Shown: positions 7,127 to 16,415 of the stretch, piece after piece
Layout of the letters: the number at the start of each line of letters is the position of its first letter
Numbering within the stretch: position 1 is the stretch's first letter
Assembly: GCF_006715635.1 (NCBI RefSeq)
Contig: NZ_VFNP01000001.1
Coordinates: 62,001 to 126,000, forward strand
From: Streptomyces sp. SLBN-118
GTDB lineage: Bacteria; Actinomycetota; Actinomycetes; Streptomycetales; Streptomycetaceae
Length of the DNA: 64,000 nt
Direction of reading: 5' to 3'
Program-made: the position numbers and the translations under genes
Notes under the pieces: generated by a model
The model's input: only the letters and a program-made list of their open reading frames with translations
What the model was told of the DNA's origin: nothing
The model's database searches: none

Positions 7127-9325
7127 TCACCTGCCTGCCTGTGGGGGGTCGGGGTGTGCATGGTGGTCGACCGGTAGGGGGAGGGTGAAGGAGAAGCGGG
7201 TGCCGCCGCCGGGGTTGTCGCCTGCGGCGATGATGCCGCCGTGGCGTTCGATGACGCGGCGGCAGATCGACAGCCCGAGGCCGGTTCCGCTGTACTCCGT
7301 GCCGGTGTGAGCGCGGTAGAAGCTGTTGAAGATGGCTTCGTGCTGTCCCGCGGGGATGCCGATGCCGTTGTCCGCGATCTCGATGCTCGCTTGGCCGGAT
7401 CCGGCTTGTTGGCCGCTGACGGTGAGGTGGGGGCGTGTCCCGGGTGCGGTGTATTTGATCGCGTTGCCGATCAGGTTGTCGATGAGCTGGCGCACCATCG
7501 CCGCATCAGCGTGGACGGCCGGCAGCGGATCGACGGTGATCTGTGGTGCGGGACTGGCGTCGGCGGCGCGGTGCTGTTCGATGCGGGCGGCGGCGACGGC
7601 TTGGACCAGCTCGGTCAGGTCCACATCTTCCGTGTGCAGGGGACGGCTGCCGGCGGTGGCGTGGTCGAGGAGGTCGTGGATGAGTTGCCGCATCCGGCCA
7701 GTGGTGGTGATCACCCGCTCCAGTGCCCACTGCACCGGGCCGTCCGGTGCGGCGTGCTGGCCGGCGAGTTCGTCCTGCAGGATCTCCGTGTAGCCGCCGA
7801 TGGCGGTCAGCGGGGACTTCAGGTCGTGGGCGACGACTCCGGCGAAGCTCTTCAGTTCCGCCTCCTGAGTCTTCTGGGCGGTGATGTCGTGGAAGACGGC
7901 GACGGCGCCCGGGCTTCCGTCGGCGCCGGCCATGGGGCGGGCGGAGACGGTGATGTGGACGCCGTCGGGGCGGCCCGCGTTGCGGATGACCATCTCGACC
8001 TGGTCAGTGGAATCTCCGGCCAGTGCCCGGACCAGCGGGAGCTGCTCGGTGGGGAAGGGGTCGGAGCCGCCTGGCAGGAACACGCCGTAGTGGCCGTGCC
8101 AGGTCTGCGACCCGCCGTGGGCCTGCCCGATGCCCAGTAGCCGGTCCGCCGCGGGATTGTGCAGCAGGAATTCACCGGTTTCGTCGATGACGGAGACACC
8201 GTCGCTGATGTTGTCCATCACCGCTTCGAGCAGCTCGGCGTGGCGGCGCGCCCTCGCCTCGGTGGTCCGCAGCTCTGCGGTGGCCTGCTGGACCTGGCGC
8301 CGGGCCCGGGCGCGGCCGGTAGCCAGCACATACACCAGCACGGCCAGCAAGCCCGTCAGCACCACAGCGGCAGCGGTGATCACTGTCGGGCCGAGGACGC
8401 TGCCACCGGGCACGGCTTCGGCAGGCGCGGCCACGCGCAGGACCCACTCGCGGTTGACCACGCGGACCGTCCGCTGCGCATGCACGTCCCGGGCGCCCGC
8501 GGAGGCGGCCCGCAGACCGGCGACACGGACCAGACGCTCACGGGTGTCCCGGGCGTACAGGGCCACATCCACGGTGCCCTGGGCTGTGTGACGCAGCGCG
8601 GCGCCGGTGAAGTTCTGGCCCCGCAGGCCCATGGTCACCCAGCCCAGCAGCGGCCCGGCACGCCCCGAGCCGGCCGGCTGGTGAACAGGGGCGGCCAGTA
8701 CAAAGGAGTTCTGACGGCGTGCCGCCGGCAGGTTCCGGTCGGCCAGCAGCTGGTAGGTGGCAGACAGCGTCACCGAACCCGTCGCCTTGGCACGCGCGAG
8801 GGCGTCGACGAATTGCGGGATCTGGGAGCCGTCCAGACCGCGGCTGCGGCTGGGCGTAGTACCCAACTGCTGGACGAACACGGCGAAGAGGTGCTCACGG
8901 CCCGTCTTGCGAGGTCGTAGGGTCAGGTCGGTAGCCCCGCGAGAGCGCCAGCGTTCCTGCACCGCTGCGACCTCGCCGTCGCCTGCCGCCACCACGAATG
9001 CGACCGATCCGACGCCGGGCAGCTCCATCCGGCGCAATGGAGTGGTACTGGCCAAAAACTCCTCACGGGTCAGCGGATCAAGAACTGCGGCGGTGGCAGT
9101 CACCTGGCGCAGTGCATCCTCGTACCGCCGCGTCTCCGCGGTCACCCGCTCGGCGATCAGGTCAGCTCGTCGGTCCACGAACTGCTGCGACGCATCGTGC
9201 GCCTGCCGCACCAAAAAGACACACAACACCACCGAGAGCACGACGCCCACCGCCGCGACCGGTAGCGACAGCACCGCCCCTGACCGCTCGATGCCTCTGG
9301 CTAGGCGATACACGCGCGTAAACAC
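7127..9325 (-). CDS. CHASE-PAS sensor histidine kinase
   Basis: A membrane histidine kinase of about 732 residues. Domain order: N-terminal membrane helix (AVLSLPVAAVGVVLSVVLCVFL), an extracytoplasmic CHASE-type sensor region with RRYEDALRQVTATAAVLDPLTREEF, a second membrane helix around residue 320 (ITAAAVVLTGLLAVLVYVL), a PAS domain (LEAVMDNISDGVSVIDETGEFL), HisKA with His500 in AHDLKSPL, and a HATPase with N, G1 and G2 boxes (LIGNAIKYT, DNGIGIP, GTGLGLSI). CHASE domains usually bind small extracellular ligands. No response regulator gene is adjacent, so the partner is elsewhere. The start is uncertain: I chose the GTG giving VFTRVYRLARGIER; the frame stays open 156 bases further upstream. 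Confidence 0.9.
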   Translation of the reverse strand: MFTRVYRLARGIERSGAVLSLPVAAVGVVLSVVLCVFLVRQAHDASQQFVDRRADLIAERVTAETRRYEDALRQVTATAAVLDPLTREEFLASTTPLRRMELPGVGSVAFVVAAGDGEVAAVQERWRSRGATDLTLRPRKTGREHLFAVFVQQLGTTPSRSRGLDGSQIPQFVDALARAKATGSVTLSATYQLLADRNLPAARRQNSFVLAAPVHQPAGSGRAGPLLGWVTMGLRGQNFTGAALRHTAQGTVDVALYARDTRERLVRVAGLRAASAGARDVHAQRTVRVVNREWVLRVAAPAEAVPGGSVLGPTVITAAAVVLTGLLAVLVYVLATGRARARRQVQQATAELRTTEARARRHAELLEAVMDNISDGVSVIDETGEFLLHNPAADRLLGIGQAHGGSQTWHGHYGVFLPGGSDPFPTEQLPLVRALAGDSTDQVEMVIRNAGRPDGVHITVSARPMAGADGSPGAVAVFHDITAQKTQEAELKSFAGVVAHDLKSPLTAIGGYTEILQDELAGQHAAPDGPVQWALERVITTTGRMRQLIHDLLDHATAGSRPLHTEDVDLTELVQAVAAARIEQHRAADASPAPQITVDPLPAVHADAAMVRQLIDNLIGNAIKYTAPGTRPHLTVSGQQAGSGQASIEIADNGIGIPAGQHEAIFNSFYRAHTGTEYSGTGLGLSICRRVIERHGGIIAAGDNPGGGTRFSFTLPLPVDHHAHPDPPQAGR

Positions 9326-9688
9326 AGCACTGATCTTGTGGGGATCAGGAAGCGCGAAACGGCACCGACACGCCCACGGCCTGGTTCGCTCGACAGGCCA
9401 CCTCCAGACGAAGCCGCAGTGAAGCTGGCCATGGCGCAGAGGTAGCAGGCCCGCAGGAGGAGGGCAGCCGGAGTACGCCATAAACAGGCAACAGCCTCCT
9501 GGATCGCTCTCGTATAAGGCTCCGTTCGCAGGTCAGCGTGACGCTACCGAGGGGGTACGGGGGCGGTCCGGCCGCGGTGCCGGCGGCCGTCTGGAGGGCA
9601 TGGCGGCGCTGGTCGAGGCCGGGCGCCCCGGCCAGACCGTGCGGGGTGGGCTAGATCCGGCACGAGAGCGACGGCGTGGCACCGGGCT

Positions 9689-10249
9689 TGGGTACGCCTC
9701 GCGCTTGGCGTGCTCGATCAGGGCCCGGTAGACGCTCGCCACCGAGGGGTTCTGTCCTTGCGCTTGCCGGTTGGGATGATCAGGTCGGGCTGGATCTGCT
9801 CGACGGACTCGCCGGGTGCCCGGCGCCGCAGCACGGTGTGGAGCATGTCGTCGGTGATGACCGCCGGCCGGCCGCCGTGCTTGCCCTTGCGGGCCGCGGT
9901 GTCGAGCCCTTCGAGCGTCGATTCCCGGATGTTCTCCCGCTCGGTCTCGCCCATCGCCGCGAAGAACGCGAAGAGCAGCTTTCCGGGGCCGCTGGGGTCG
10001 TACATCCCCGGCAGCGGTCCGGCGAGCGTCTCCAGGACCATGCCGTGCGCGGTCAGGTGGTCCGCGAGGGCGGTCAGCTCTGCCGCGTCCCGTCCCAGTC
10101 GCTTCATCTCGTACACCGTGAAGATCACGCGGCAGTGCGGGGCGTGTGCCTTGATCTCCCGTGCGGTCTTCAGCGCCTTCTCGAACTGGGGCCTGACCCG
10201 CAGGCGGGTGCTGATCTTCTCGCTGAAGATCTTGTAGGGGTGACGCTCA
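9689..10249 (-). pseudogene. Serine recombinase/resolvase remnant
   Basis: Fragment of a resolvase/invertase-type recombinase: KIFSEKISTRLRVRPQFEKALK, then HCRVIFTVYEMKRLGRDAAELT, FFAAMGETERENIRESTLEGLD, and the HTH tail PAVITDDMLHTVLRRR...VASVYRALIEHAKREAYP. The N-terminal third with the catalytic Ser is missing. Near 9745 the frame slips by one base: ...TGKRK continues as DRTPRW instead of GQNPSVASVYRAL. The 5' break lies just before the carbonic anhydrase promoter region. It is almost certainly non-functional. Confidence 0.82.
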
Positions 10250-10320
10250 AGGCGGCAGCGTCGCCCGGCCCGGCGGGACCAGGCGGTGCGACGGCTGGTG
10301 CCTGCTCGTAGGCTGCCGCC

Positions 10321-10962
10321 ATGACCGAGATCCAGAACCCGACGCCCCGCGACGCCTTCGAGCTGCTCATGGCCGGTAACCAGCGCTTCGTCTCAGGCAC
10401 CCCCGAGCACCCGAACCAGGACGCCATACGCCGCACCGAGACCGCACCGTCCCAGCAGCCCTTCGCCGTGTTGTTCGGGTGCTCCGACTCCCGGCTGGCC
10501 GCCGAGATCATCTTCGACCGGGGCCTGGGCGACCTGTTCGTGGTGCGCACCGCCGGGCATGTCGCCGGTACGGAAGTCCTCGGATCCATCGAGTTCGGCG
10601 TGAATGTCCTGAACGCGCCGTTGGTCGTCGTCCTCGGCCACGACTCGTGCGGCGCCGTCGCCGCGGCCTGCTCCGCCCTCAAGGACGGGCAGACGCCGGG
10701 CGGCTTCGTCCGGGACGTCGTCGAACGGGTAACCCCGAGTGTGCTGGCAGCCCGCGCCGCCGGACGCGAGAGCGCCGAGGAGATACTGGCCGAGCACATC
10801 GAGCACACCGTGGATCTGCTGCTGGAACGCTCCCGCGTCCTGGCCGAGCGGGTGGCCGCCGGCCGCCTCGGCGTCGTGGGGCTGTCCTACCGGCTGGCCG
10901 ACGGCAGCGCGCAGCTCGTCGCCTCTCGCGGCCTTGATGCGGTGGTCCCCACCGCATCCTGA
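10321..10962 (+). CDS. Beta-class carbonic anhydrase
   Basis: A 213-residue beta-carbonic anhydrase, catalysing reversible hydration of CO2 to bicarbonate in the cytoplasm. The zinc-site motifs are complete: GCSDSR (Cys and Asp of the Asp-Arg dyad) and GHDSCGAV (His and Cys), with the usual VVRTAGHV and SIEFGV segments between. Length is typical. The C-terminus is a helix ending VVGLSYRLADGSAQLV. It is transcribed towards the Sua5 gene, with only 19 bases between the stops. No partner genes suggest a special role. Confidence 0.95.
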   Translation: MTEIQNPTPRDAFELLMAGNQRFVSGTPEHPNQDAIRRTETAPSQQPFAVLFGCSDSRLAAEIIFDRGLGDLFVVRTAGHVAGTEVLGSIEFGVNVLNAPLVVVLGHDSCGAVAAACSALKDGQTPGGFVRDVVERVTPSVLAARAAGRESAEEILAEHIEHTVDLLLERSRVLAERVAAGRLGVVGLSYRLADGSAQLVASRGLDAVVPTAS

Positions 10963-10981
10963 CCGCCCCGGCCGGCGCTGC

Positions 10982-11959
10982 TCACACGGTGGTCCGGGGT
11001 CCCGCAGCGCGGCGAAGCCGGTTGGAGATCGCGAGCCCCAGCCCCTCCTGAACCGGCAGGGACGCGACGATGAGGTCGCACCCTTGCTGGTCGAGTTCAC
11101 GCAGGTACCCGTACAGCCCGTGCGCGTAGGCGGCCATCGAGGCGGGGACCGCCACGACGGCGTGGGCCTTGACCGAAGTGCCGGCGAAGGAGGGCGGAAG
11201 GAAAACGCCCACCCGGTGCCCCAGTTCCTGCGCGAGCTCAGCCTCGGCAACGACCATCTCCGGCTCGACGAGAACGACCCGCGCCCGCGGTGCGTAGTGC
11301 GACGGGTGCTGGCCCGGCACCCGGACACCGCTCGTCGAAGGCACCGCGACCGGGCTCCCCAGCACTGCTTCAAGGTCCTCACGCGTCACCCCGCCGGGCC
11401 GAAGAATGCTCGGGGTCTCGCCCGTGACATCGACGATGGTCGACTCGACGCCGACCTGGCAGGGGCCGCCGTCCAGTACGAAGTCGACGGCGTCCCCGAG
11501 CTCCGCCCGGACGTGGTCCGCGGTGGTGGGGCTGACCGAGCCGAAACGGTTGGCGGACGGGGCCGTGACACCGCCGCCGAATGCCGACAGCAGCGCGAGC
11601 GCGACGGGGTGGTCGGGCACCCGCACGGCCACCGTCTCCAGCCCGCCGGTCGCTTCCAGCAGCACCCGGGGACCGCGGCGCAGGACCAGGGTCAGCGGCC
11701 CCGGCCAGAAGTGTTCGGCCAGCAGGCGCGCCGCCTGGGGCACATCCTGGACCCAGTCGTCCAGCTGCTCCGCGCTGCCGATGTGGACGATCAGCGGGTG
11801 GGAGGGCGGGCGTCCCTTGACCTGGAAGATCCGCGCTACGGCGGCGGGGTCCTCGGCGTTGGCGCCCAGACCGTAGACAGTCTCGGTCGGGAGGGCCACC
11901 AGGCCCCCGGCCCGCAGCACACCGGCCGCCTTCTCAATGTCCATGGTGCTTGCCGTCAC
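10982..11959 (-). CDS. Threonylcarbamoyl-AMP synthase (Sua5/YrdC/YwlC)
   Basis: A 325-residue, two-domain Sua5-type enzyme. The N-terminal YrdC domain carries LPTETVYGLGANA, the KGRP motif followed by SHPLIVHI, WPGPLTLVL, and TAPSANRFGSVSPTT. The C-terminal Sua5 domain begins around residue 215 after SPVAVPSTSGVRVPGQHPSHYAP. The enzyme uses threonine, bicarbonate and ATP to make threonylcarbamoyl-AMP for the universal t6A37 tRNA modification. It uses bicarbonate, and the neighbouring carbonic anhydrase makes it; whether that pairing matters is only a thought. This may be a second copy, since Streptomyces usually has one near prfA. Confidence 0.95.
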   Translation of the reverse strand: MTASTMDIEKAAGVLRAGGLVALPTETVYGLGANAEDPAAVARIFQVKGRPPSHPLIVHIGSAEQLDDWVQDVPQAARLLAEHFWPGPLTLVLRRGPRVLLEATGGLETVAVRVPDHPVALALLSAFGGGVTAPSANRFGSVSPTTADHVRAELGDAVDFVLDGGPCQVGVESTIVDVTGETPSILRPGGVTREDLEAVLGSPVAVPSTSGVRVPGQHPSHYAPRARVVLVEPEMVVAEAELAQELGHRVGVFLPPSFAGTSVKAHAVVAVPASMAAYAHGLYGYLRELDQQGCDLIVASLPVQEGLGLAISNRLRRAAGPRTTV

Positions 11960-12174
11960 CCTCGCAATCCTAGATGCACATCAACCACTGGCGACTGCCA
12001 TGATCAATCTCAGCGCCAACCACTGATCCAGCCCCGAGGCCGTACGCGCAGCGGCGCTCCCGGCCGGTCAAGGTATTCACCGTCCGCCCGACCGCTCGAT
12101 GGTGAAGGCGCTGCCGGTGTGGGTCAGCCGAAACAGCCTCGCCAGCGGATGCCGGTCCGCACCGGTGGGCCGGT

Positions 12175-12706
12175 TCATGCCGCCAGCCGAAGGTGGCCGG
12201 CCGCCTGCCCGTCCAGGGGCTCCATGTCCAGCTGCCACGTGCCGAAGCGCCGGATCTTGCTGGTGATATATGGGGTGATGCTGGCCAGGTCGACCGGGTC
12301 GATCTCCCAGCCCGCATCGATGAGGTCGTAGCCGGGTTGTCCTTGGTCTGCACCGCCTCGTGGATCGCCGCCGAAGCGATCTTGCGGGCCTTCTCCTTGC
12401 CGTACTCCACACCGAGCCGCTCACGGATGATCGTGCGGTGATGCCGCAGCGTACGGTCAGCGTCGTGCTGCGGCTGCACGTCCTCATCCAGCACCAGCAG
12501 CCCCCGCACGTGCCCGACCACCAACTCCGGCACCTTATCCAGGCTGGGAACCACCAGCGCCAGCAGATGCTCCGGCGACCGCGCTTGCCCCGCGCCCACG
12601 CCACCTCGGACGGGGCAGGAGTGAACGCCTCGTGCAGCTCGCGGGAGGTGATCGTGCGCTTAAACCGCGGGTACGCGGTACGTTCCACCGAAGCCATGCG
12701 CCGCAT
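12175..12706 (-). pseudogene. Tn3-family transposase remnant with internal deletion
   Basis: The start (ASVERTAYPRFKRTITSRELHEAFTPAPSEVAWARG) is the DUF4158-type N-terminus of Tn3-family transposases. A one-base slip near 12590 moves the frame to RSPEHLLALVV...IIRERLGVEYGKEKARKIASAAIHEAVQTKDNPA. A second slip leads directly to a piece that looks like the C-terminus (LIDAGWEIDPVDLASITPYITSKIRRFGTWQLDMEPL). The several hundred residues of catalytic core between them are absent. No terminal inverted repeats were recognised. Confidence 0.75.
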
Positions 12707-13189
12707 GATCCCCGCCGCTCACCCGTACGGAGCACCCACAGCAGCCGCCGGAAATCGCGTCACGGGCGTGTGACCAGGGAAGAAGCCGTACTGAAGACCC
12801 GTCGCAACTCATACGAAGACCATCCGATGCCTGTTTCTGGCGTACTCCGGCTGCCCTCCCAGGAGGCCGGTCGTAGCGGCGAGGAGGGCGCATGCACATG
12901 CTGACGCGCCCTGCGTCCCGTGGCACGGGCCAGACCGGGAACTCCGCGCCGAGCATGCTCTGAAGGCCGGGGCTGCTGATCACTCGCACGTCGGTCCCGC
13001 CGCAAGGCCCATCCCGTCACCGGCCGCGACGTCACCCCGTACTGCCTGTAGGCCGCCTGACCTGCGCATGCCGCCGTCGGCCCTCTCTCGTACTGGGCCG
13101 ATAGCGGTGGGTGACCGTTCGGGATGCGCGGATGAGGGGGCGCTGTTTGGCTGGTGGGGCCGCTGCCCCAACCACGTCGAGGAGTGATC
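12707..13189. other. Intergenic stretch, no supported gene
   Basis: Lies between the Tn3 remnant and the DUF6381 gene. No coding-biased frame was found. The DUF6381 ribosome binding site (GAGGAG) is at its right end. Confidence 0.5.
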
Positions 13190-13381
13190 ATGAGCGTTGC
13201 AGGCGAGTTCGGCGGTCGTGCCCAGCAGCTGCGCCGCAGAGCGCTGGAGATGGAACAGGCCGCGGAGCGTGTCACTGATCCCGGGGAGCGGCAGCGGCTG
13301 AAGGAGAAGGCCCGCCAGCTTACGGAGCAGAGCGAGCAGGAAAGCGGAATGGGCGTACGTGACATCGACCCGATGCTGTAG
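13190..13381 (+). CDS. DUF6381 family small protein
   Basis: A 63-residue charged helical protein (MSVAGEFGGRAQQLRRRALE...GVRDIDPML). Sequence and length fit DUF6381, small Streptomyces proteins with the pattern AERVTDPGERQRLKEKARQLTEQSEQESGM. It is probably a single helical hairpin. GAGGAG lies seven bases before the ATG. An earlier in-frame start would lack a ribosome binding site. Function is unknown. It stands directly upstream of the hybrid kinase on the same strand, but 164 bases apart. Confidence 0.85.
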   Translation: MSVAGEFGGRAQQLRRRALEMEQAAERVTDPGERQRLKEKARQLTEQSEQESGMGVRDIDPML

Positions 13382-13545
13382 CGGTCGTGCCCGGGGCGGC
13401 CGGCAGCCGCTCCACGTCATCCGTACGGGGCTTGCCGCTCCTGCGATACCCCCACAGCACCCCGGGAAGGGGGGCCTTGGGGAGCTCTGCCCGAGCGGTC
13501 CTGATCCTCGTCCCGTAGTGGGCGCATGGCGTGTGGAGGCGGAAG

Positions 13546-16356
13546 ATGGAAGCGGACCGGCCGGCGTCGAAGCAGTACGCGGCTGATGACGAGGAGCGGT
13601 TCCGGCTGCTGGTGAAGAACTCCGCGGACATGGTCTTCGCCCGCACGGTCGAGGGCGTCTACCGGGAGGTGTCAGCAGCGGGGGCGGTGTTGCTCGGCTG
13701 CCCGGTCGAGGAGATCGTGGGGACTGCGGTCGCGTCCTGGGTGCATCCGGGCGATGTGGAGGACTTCGAGTCGGCTGAGCGGGATCTGCTCCGCGATGGC
13801 CGTGTGGTGGTGTGCCTGCGGCTGCGGCACGCCGACGGACACTGGCTGTGGACGGAGTCAACGAACTGGGTGGTCCGCAACGCCGCAGGCGAGCCGCTCG
13901 AAGTGCGCGGGTTCATCCGTGAGGCGGAGGGCCAGCGACGCCGCGAGAAGGCGCTGCGGCTGCTGCAGGAGCAGGCCCGTTCGGTCATCGAGACGGCCCG
14001 GGACGCCTTCGTCTCCATCGATGAGGACGGTCTGGTCACTGACTGGAACCAGGCTGCTGAGGGGTTGTTCGGCTGGAGCCGCTGGGAGGTGATGGGCCGG
14101 CGGCTGGCCGATCTGATCATTCCTGAGCGCTACCGCGCTGCGCACTCGGCCGGTCTGCAGCGGGTGCTGGCGGGTGGGGAGCATCATGTGCTGGGCCGTC
14201 AGATCGAGATCAGTGCACTGCGCCGCGACGGGCACGAGATTCCGGTCGAACTGGCGGTGTGGCGGCTGCAGTCGGGCTCGGGGCGGTGCTTCAACGCCTT
14301 CATCCGCGATATCACCGAGCGCAAGCAGGCCGAGGATGCGGTGGCGGCAGCCCGTGACCGGGCGCTGGAGGCATCGAGGGCCAAGTCGCAGTTCGTGGCC
14401 TCCATGAGCCATGAGATCCGTACCCCGATGAACGGCGTCATCGGGTTGAGCAACCTGCTGCTGGGTACCGAGCTGGATGGCGAACAGCGCCGCTACGCGC
14501 AGGGCATCCAGGCCGCCGGCACCGCACTGCTGTCGCTGATCAACGACATTCTGGACTTCTCCAAACTGGAGGCGGGCAAGCTCGAACTGGACGACGTCGC
14601 CTTCAGTCCCCAGCAGCTGGTGGAGGAGGTCGTCTCGCTGGTGGCGCAGACCCCCCAGGCCGGCGGCCTGGAACTGCTCAGCGACTGCCATCGCGACCTG
14701 CCCGTGATGGTGCACGGGGACGCCGGCCGGCTGCGGCAGATCCTGCTCAACCTGGCCTCCAACGCCGTGAAGTTCACCGAGTCCGGCGAGGTCCTGCTGC
14801 GCGTTCGCCCTGCCCCCGCCCAGCCCTCTGCGGAGCAGTCGCCGTGGCTGCGCTTCGAGGTGGCCGACACCGGCATCGGCATCGCCGAGGCCGACCAGGA
14901 GCGGATGTTCGACGCCTTCTCCCAGGCGGATGCCTCCACCACCCGCCGCTACGGAGGCACCGGCCTCGGCCTGGCCATCTGCCGCAGGCTCACCGAGGCC
15001 ATGGGCGGCTCCATCGGCGTCACCAGCCGGACCGGCCAGGGCAGCACTTTCTGGTTCACCGTTCCCGTGCGCGCCCCTGACACCACCGAGCAACCGCCGG
15101 CCCAGGCCTCTCCTGCGACCCTTCGCGGGCTGCGGGCGCTGGTCGTCGACGACAACGAAACGAACCGGCTGATCCTCGATACCCAGTTGCGCAGGTGGCA
15201 CATGCAGCCGACCACGGTCGAGGGCGGGCCCCAGGCGTTGGTGGCCCTGCACGAGGCAGCGGCCGCGGGCCGCCCCTTCGACCTGGCCCTCCTGGACATG
15301 CAGATGCCCGACATGGACGGCCTGGAACTCGCCCGCCGGATCACCACCGACCCGACCATCGGCCGGGTACCGCTGCTGATGCTCACCTCCAGCGTGCCGC
15401 TGGCCGCCGCTGAACTCAACGCGGCCGGAATCGCACGCAGCATGCCCAAACCCATCCAGCAGTCCCAGCTCTTGGACGCCATGGTCGAGCTCACCGCCCA
15501 GTCACCGCCCGCCGAAGCTGCAGCGCAAGCGACCCCTGCCCCCACCACCTCCCCGCCTGCCCACCGCGGCCATCTCCTGCTCGTGGAGGACAACGAGATC
15601 AACCAGATGGTGGCCCAGGGCCTTCTCACCCGGCTCGGCTACAGCGCCGATATCGCCGCCGACGGCATCCGGGCCCTGCAGATGACCGAGGAACACACCT
15701 ACCAGGCCGTGCTGATGGACTGCCAGATGCCCCGGATGGACGGCTACACCGCCACCCGAGAGCTGCGCCGCCGGGAAGAAGGCGGCGGCAGCCGCCTTCC
15801 AGTCATTGCCATGACGGCCGGCGCCCTCGCCGAGGACCGGGAACGCTGCCTGGCCGCGGGCATGGACGACTACATCTCCAAACCCGTCGCCGCCGACGAC
15901 CTGGAAGCGGCCCTGGCCCGCTGGATCGATCCTGCTCACTGCGGCGAGGAGCCCGATCCTCTTGCGGAAGAGGGCGAAGAGCCCCTGCGTGCCTCCATCG
16001 AGCGGCGGCTGGACGAACTGCGGGGCGCCGGCACCCCGGCCGAGCGAGAACTGGTGAGCCGGCTGGTGGACCACTTCCTCGTCCGGGCCCCCGAGATGAC
16101 CAGCGCACTCTTTCACGCGCTGGACCGCCACGACGCCCGCGAGATCGCCGAGCAGGCGCACAGCCTCAAAGGCGCTGCCGGCAACATGGGAGCCCAGAGC
16201 CTCGCTGCCTGCTGCCTGGAGCTGGAGCAGTTTGCCGAGGCCGGAGCCCCGGCCTCACTTGCCCAGACCGCTCCGCGCCTCCAGGACGAACTCGACCGCA
16301 CCTGCCGCATCCTCGAGACGCTCCGCTCCCACCTCCCCGGCCAGGGATCTGGATGA
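13546..16356 (+). CDS. Hybrid histidine kinase PAS-PAS-HisKA-HATPase-REC-REC-HPt
   Basis: A 936-residue soluble phosphorelay protein. Order: PAS 1 (about 15-130), PAS 2 (about 145-260, ending in the PAC-like [15 protein letters not shown]), HisKA with His289 ([12 protein letters not shown]), HATPase ([26 protein letters not shown]), receiver 1 with Asp584 ([11 protein letters not shown]), receiver 2 with Asp725 ([12 protein letters not shown]), and an HPt domain with His872 ([13 protein letters not shown]). All phospho-acceptors are present, so a complete His-Asp-His relay lies in one chain. There is no membrane helix; the PAS domains likely sense a cytoplasmic signal. GGAGG precedes the ATG. 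The diguanylate cyclase follows immediately and is the likely functional partner. Confidence 0.95.
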   Translation: MEADRPASKQYAADDEERFRLLVKNSADMVFARTVEGVYREVSAAGAVLLGCPVEEIVGTAVASWVHPGDVEDFESAERDLLRDGRVVVCLRLRHADGHWLWTESTNWVVRNAAGEPLEVRGFIREAEGQRRREKALRLLQEQARSVIETARDAFVSIDEDGLVTDWNQAAEGLFGWSRWEVMGRRLADLIIPERYRAAHSAGLQRVLAGGEHHVLGRQIEISALRRDGHEIPVELAVWRLQSGSGRCFNAFIRDITERKQAEDAVAAARDRALEASRAKSQFVASMSHEIRTPMNGVIGLSNLLLGTELDGEQRRYAQGIQAAGTALLSLINDILDFSKLEAGKLELDDVAFSPQQLVEEVVSLVAQTPQAGGLELLSDCHRDLPVMVHGDAGRLRQILLNLASNAVKFTESGEVLLRVRPAPAQPSAEQSPWLRFEVADTGIGIAEADQERMFDAFSQADASTTRRYGGTGLGLAICRRLTEAMGGSIGVTSRTGQGSTFWFTVPVRAPDTTEQPPAQASPATLRGLRALVVDDNETNRLILDTQLRRWHMQPTTVEGGPQALVALHEAAAAGRPFDLALLDMQMPDMDGLELARRITTDPTIGRVPLLMLTSSVPLAAAELNAAGIARSMPKPIQQSQLLDAMVELTAQSPPAEAAAQATPAPTTSPPAHRGHLLLVEDNEINQMVAQGLLTRLGYSADIAADGIRALQMTEEHTYQAVLMDCQMPRMDGYTATRELRRREEGGGSRLPVIAMTAGALAEDRERCLAAGMDDYISKPVAADDLEAALARWIDPAHCGEEPDPLAEEGEEPLRASIERRLDELRGAGTPAERELVSRLVDHFLVRAPEMTSALFHALDRHDAREIAEQAHSLKGAAGNMGAQSLAACCLELEQFAEAGAPASLAQTAPRLQDELDRTCRILETLRSHLPGQGSG

Positions 16357-16415
16357 GGACCCGCCCGCATGCCGCCGCCTGGGCGGGTGCGGGCTCAAGC
16401 AGCCAAGGAGGGCCT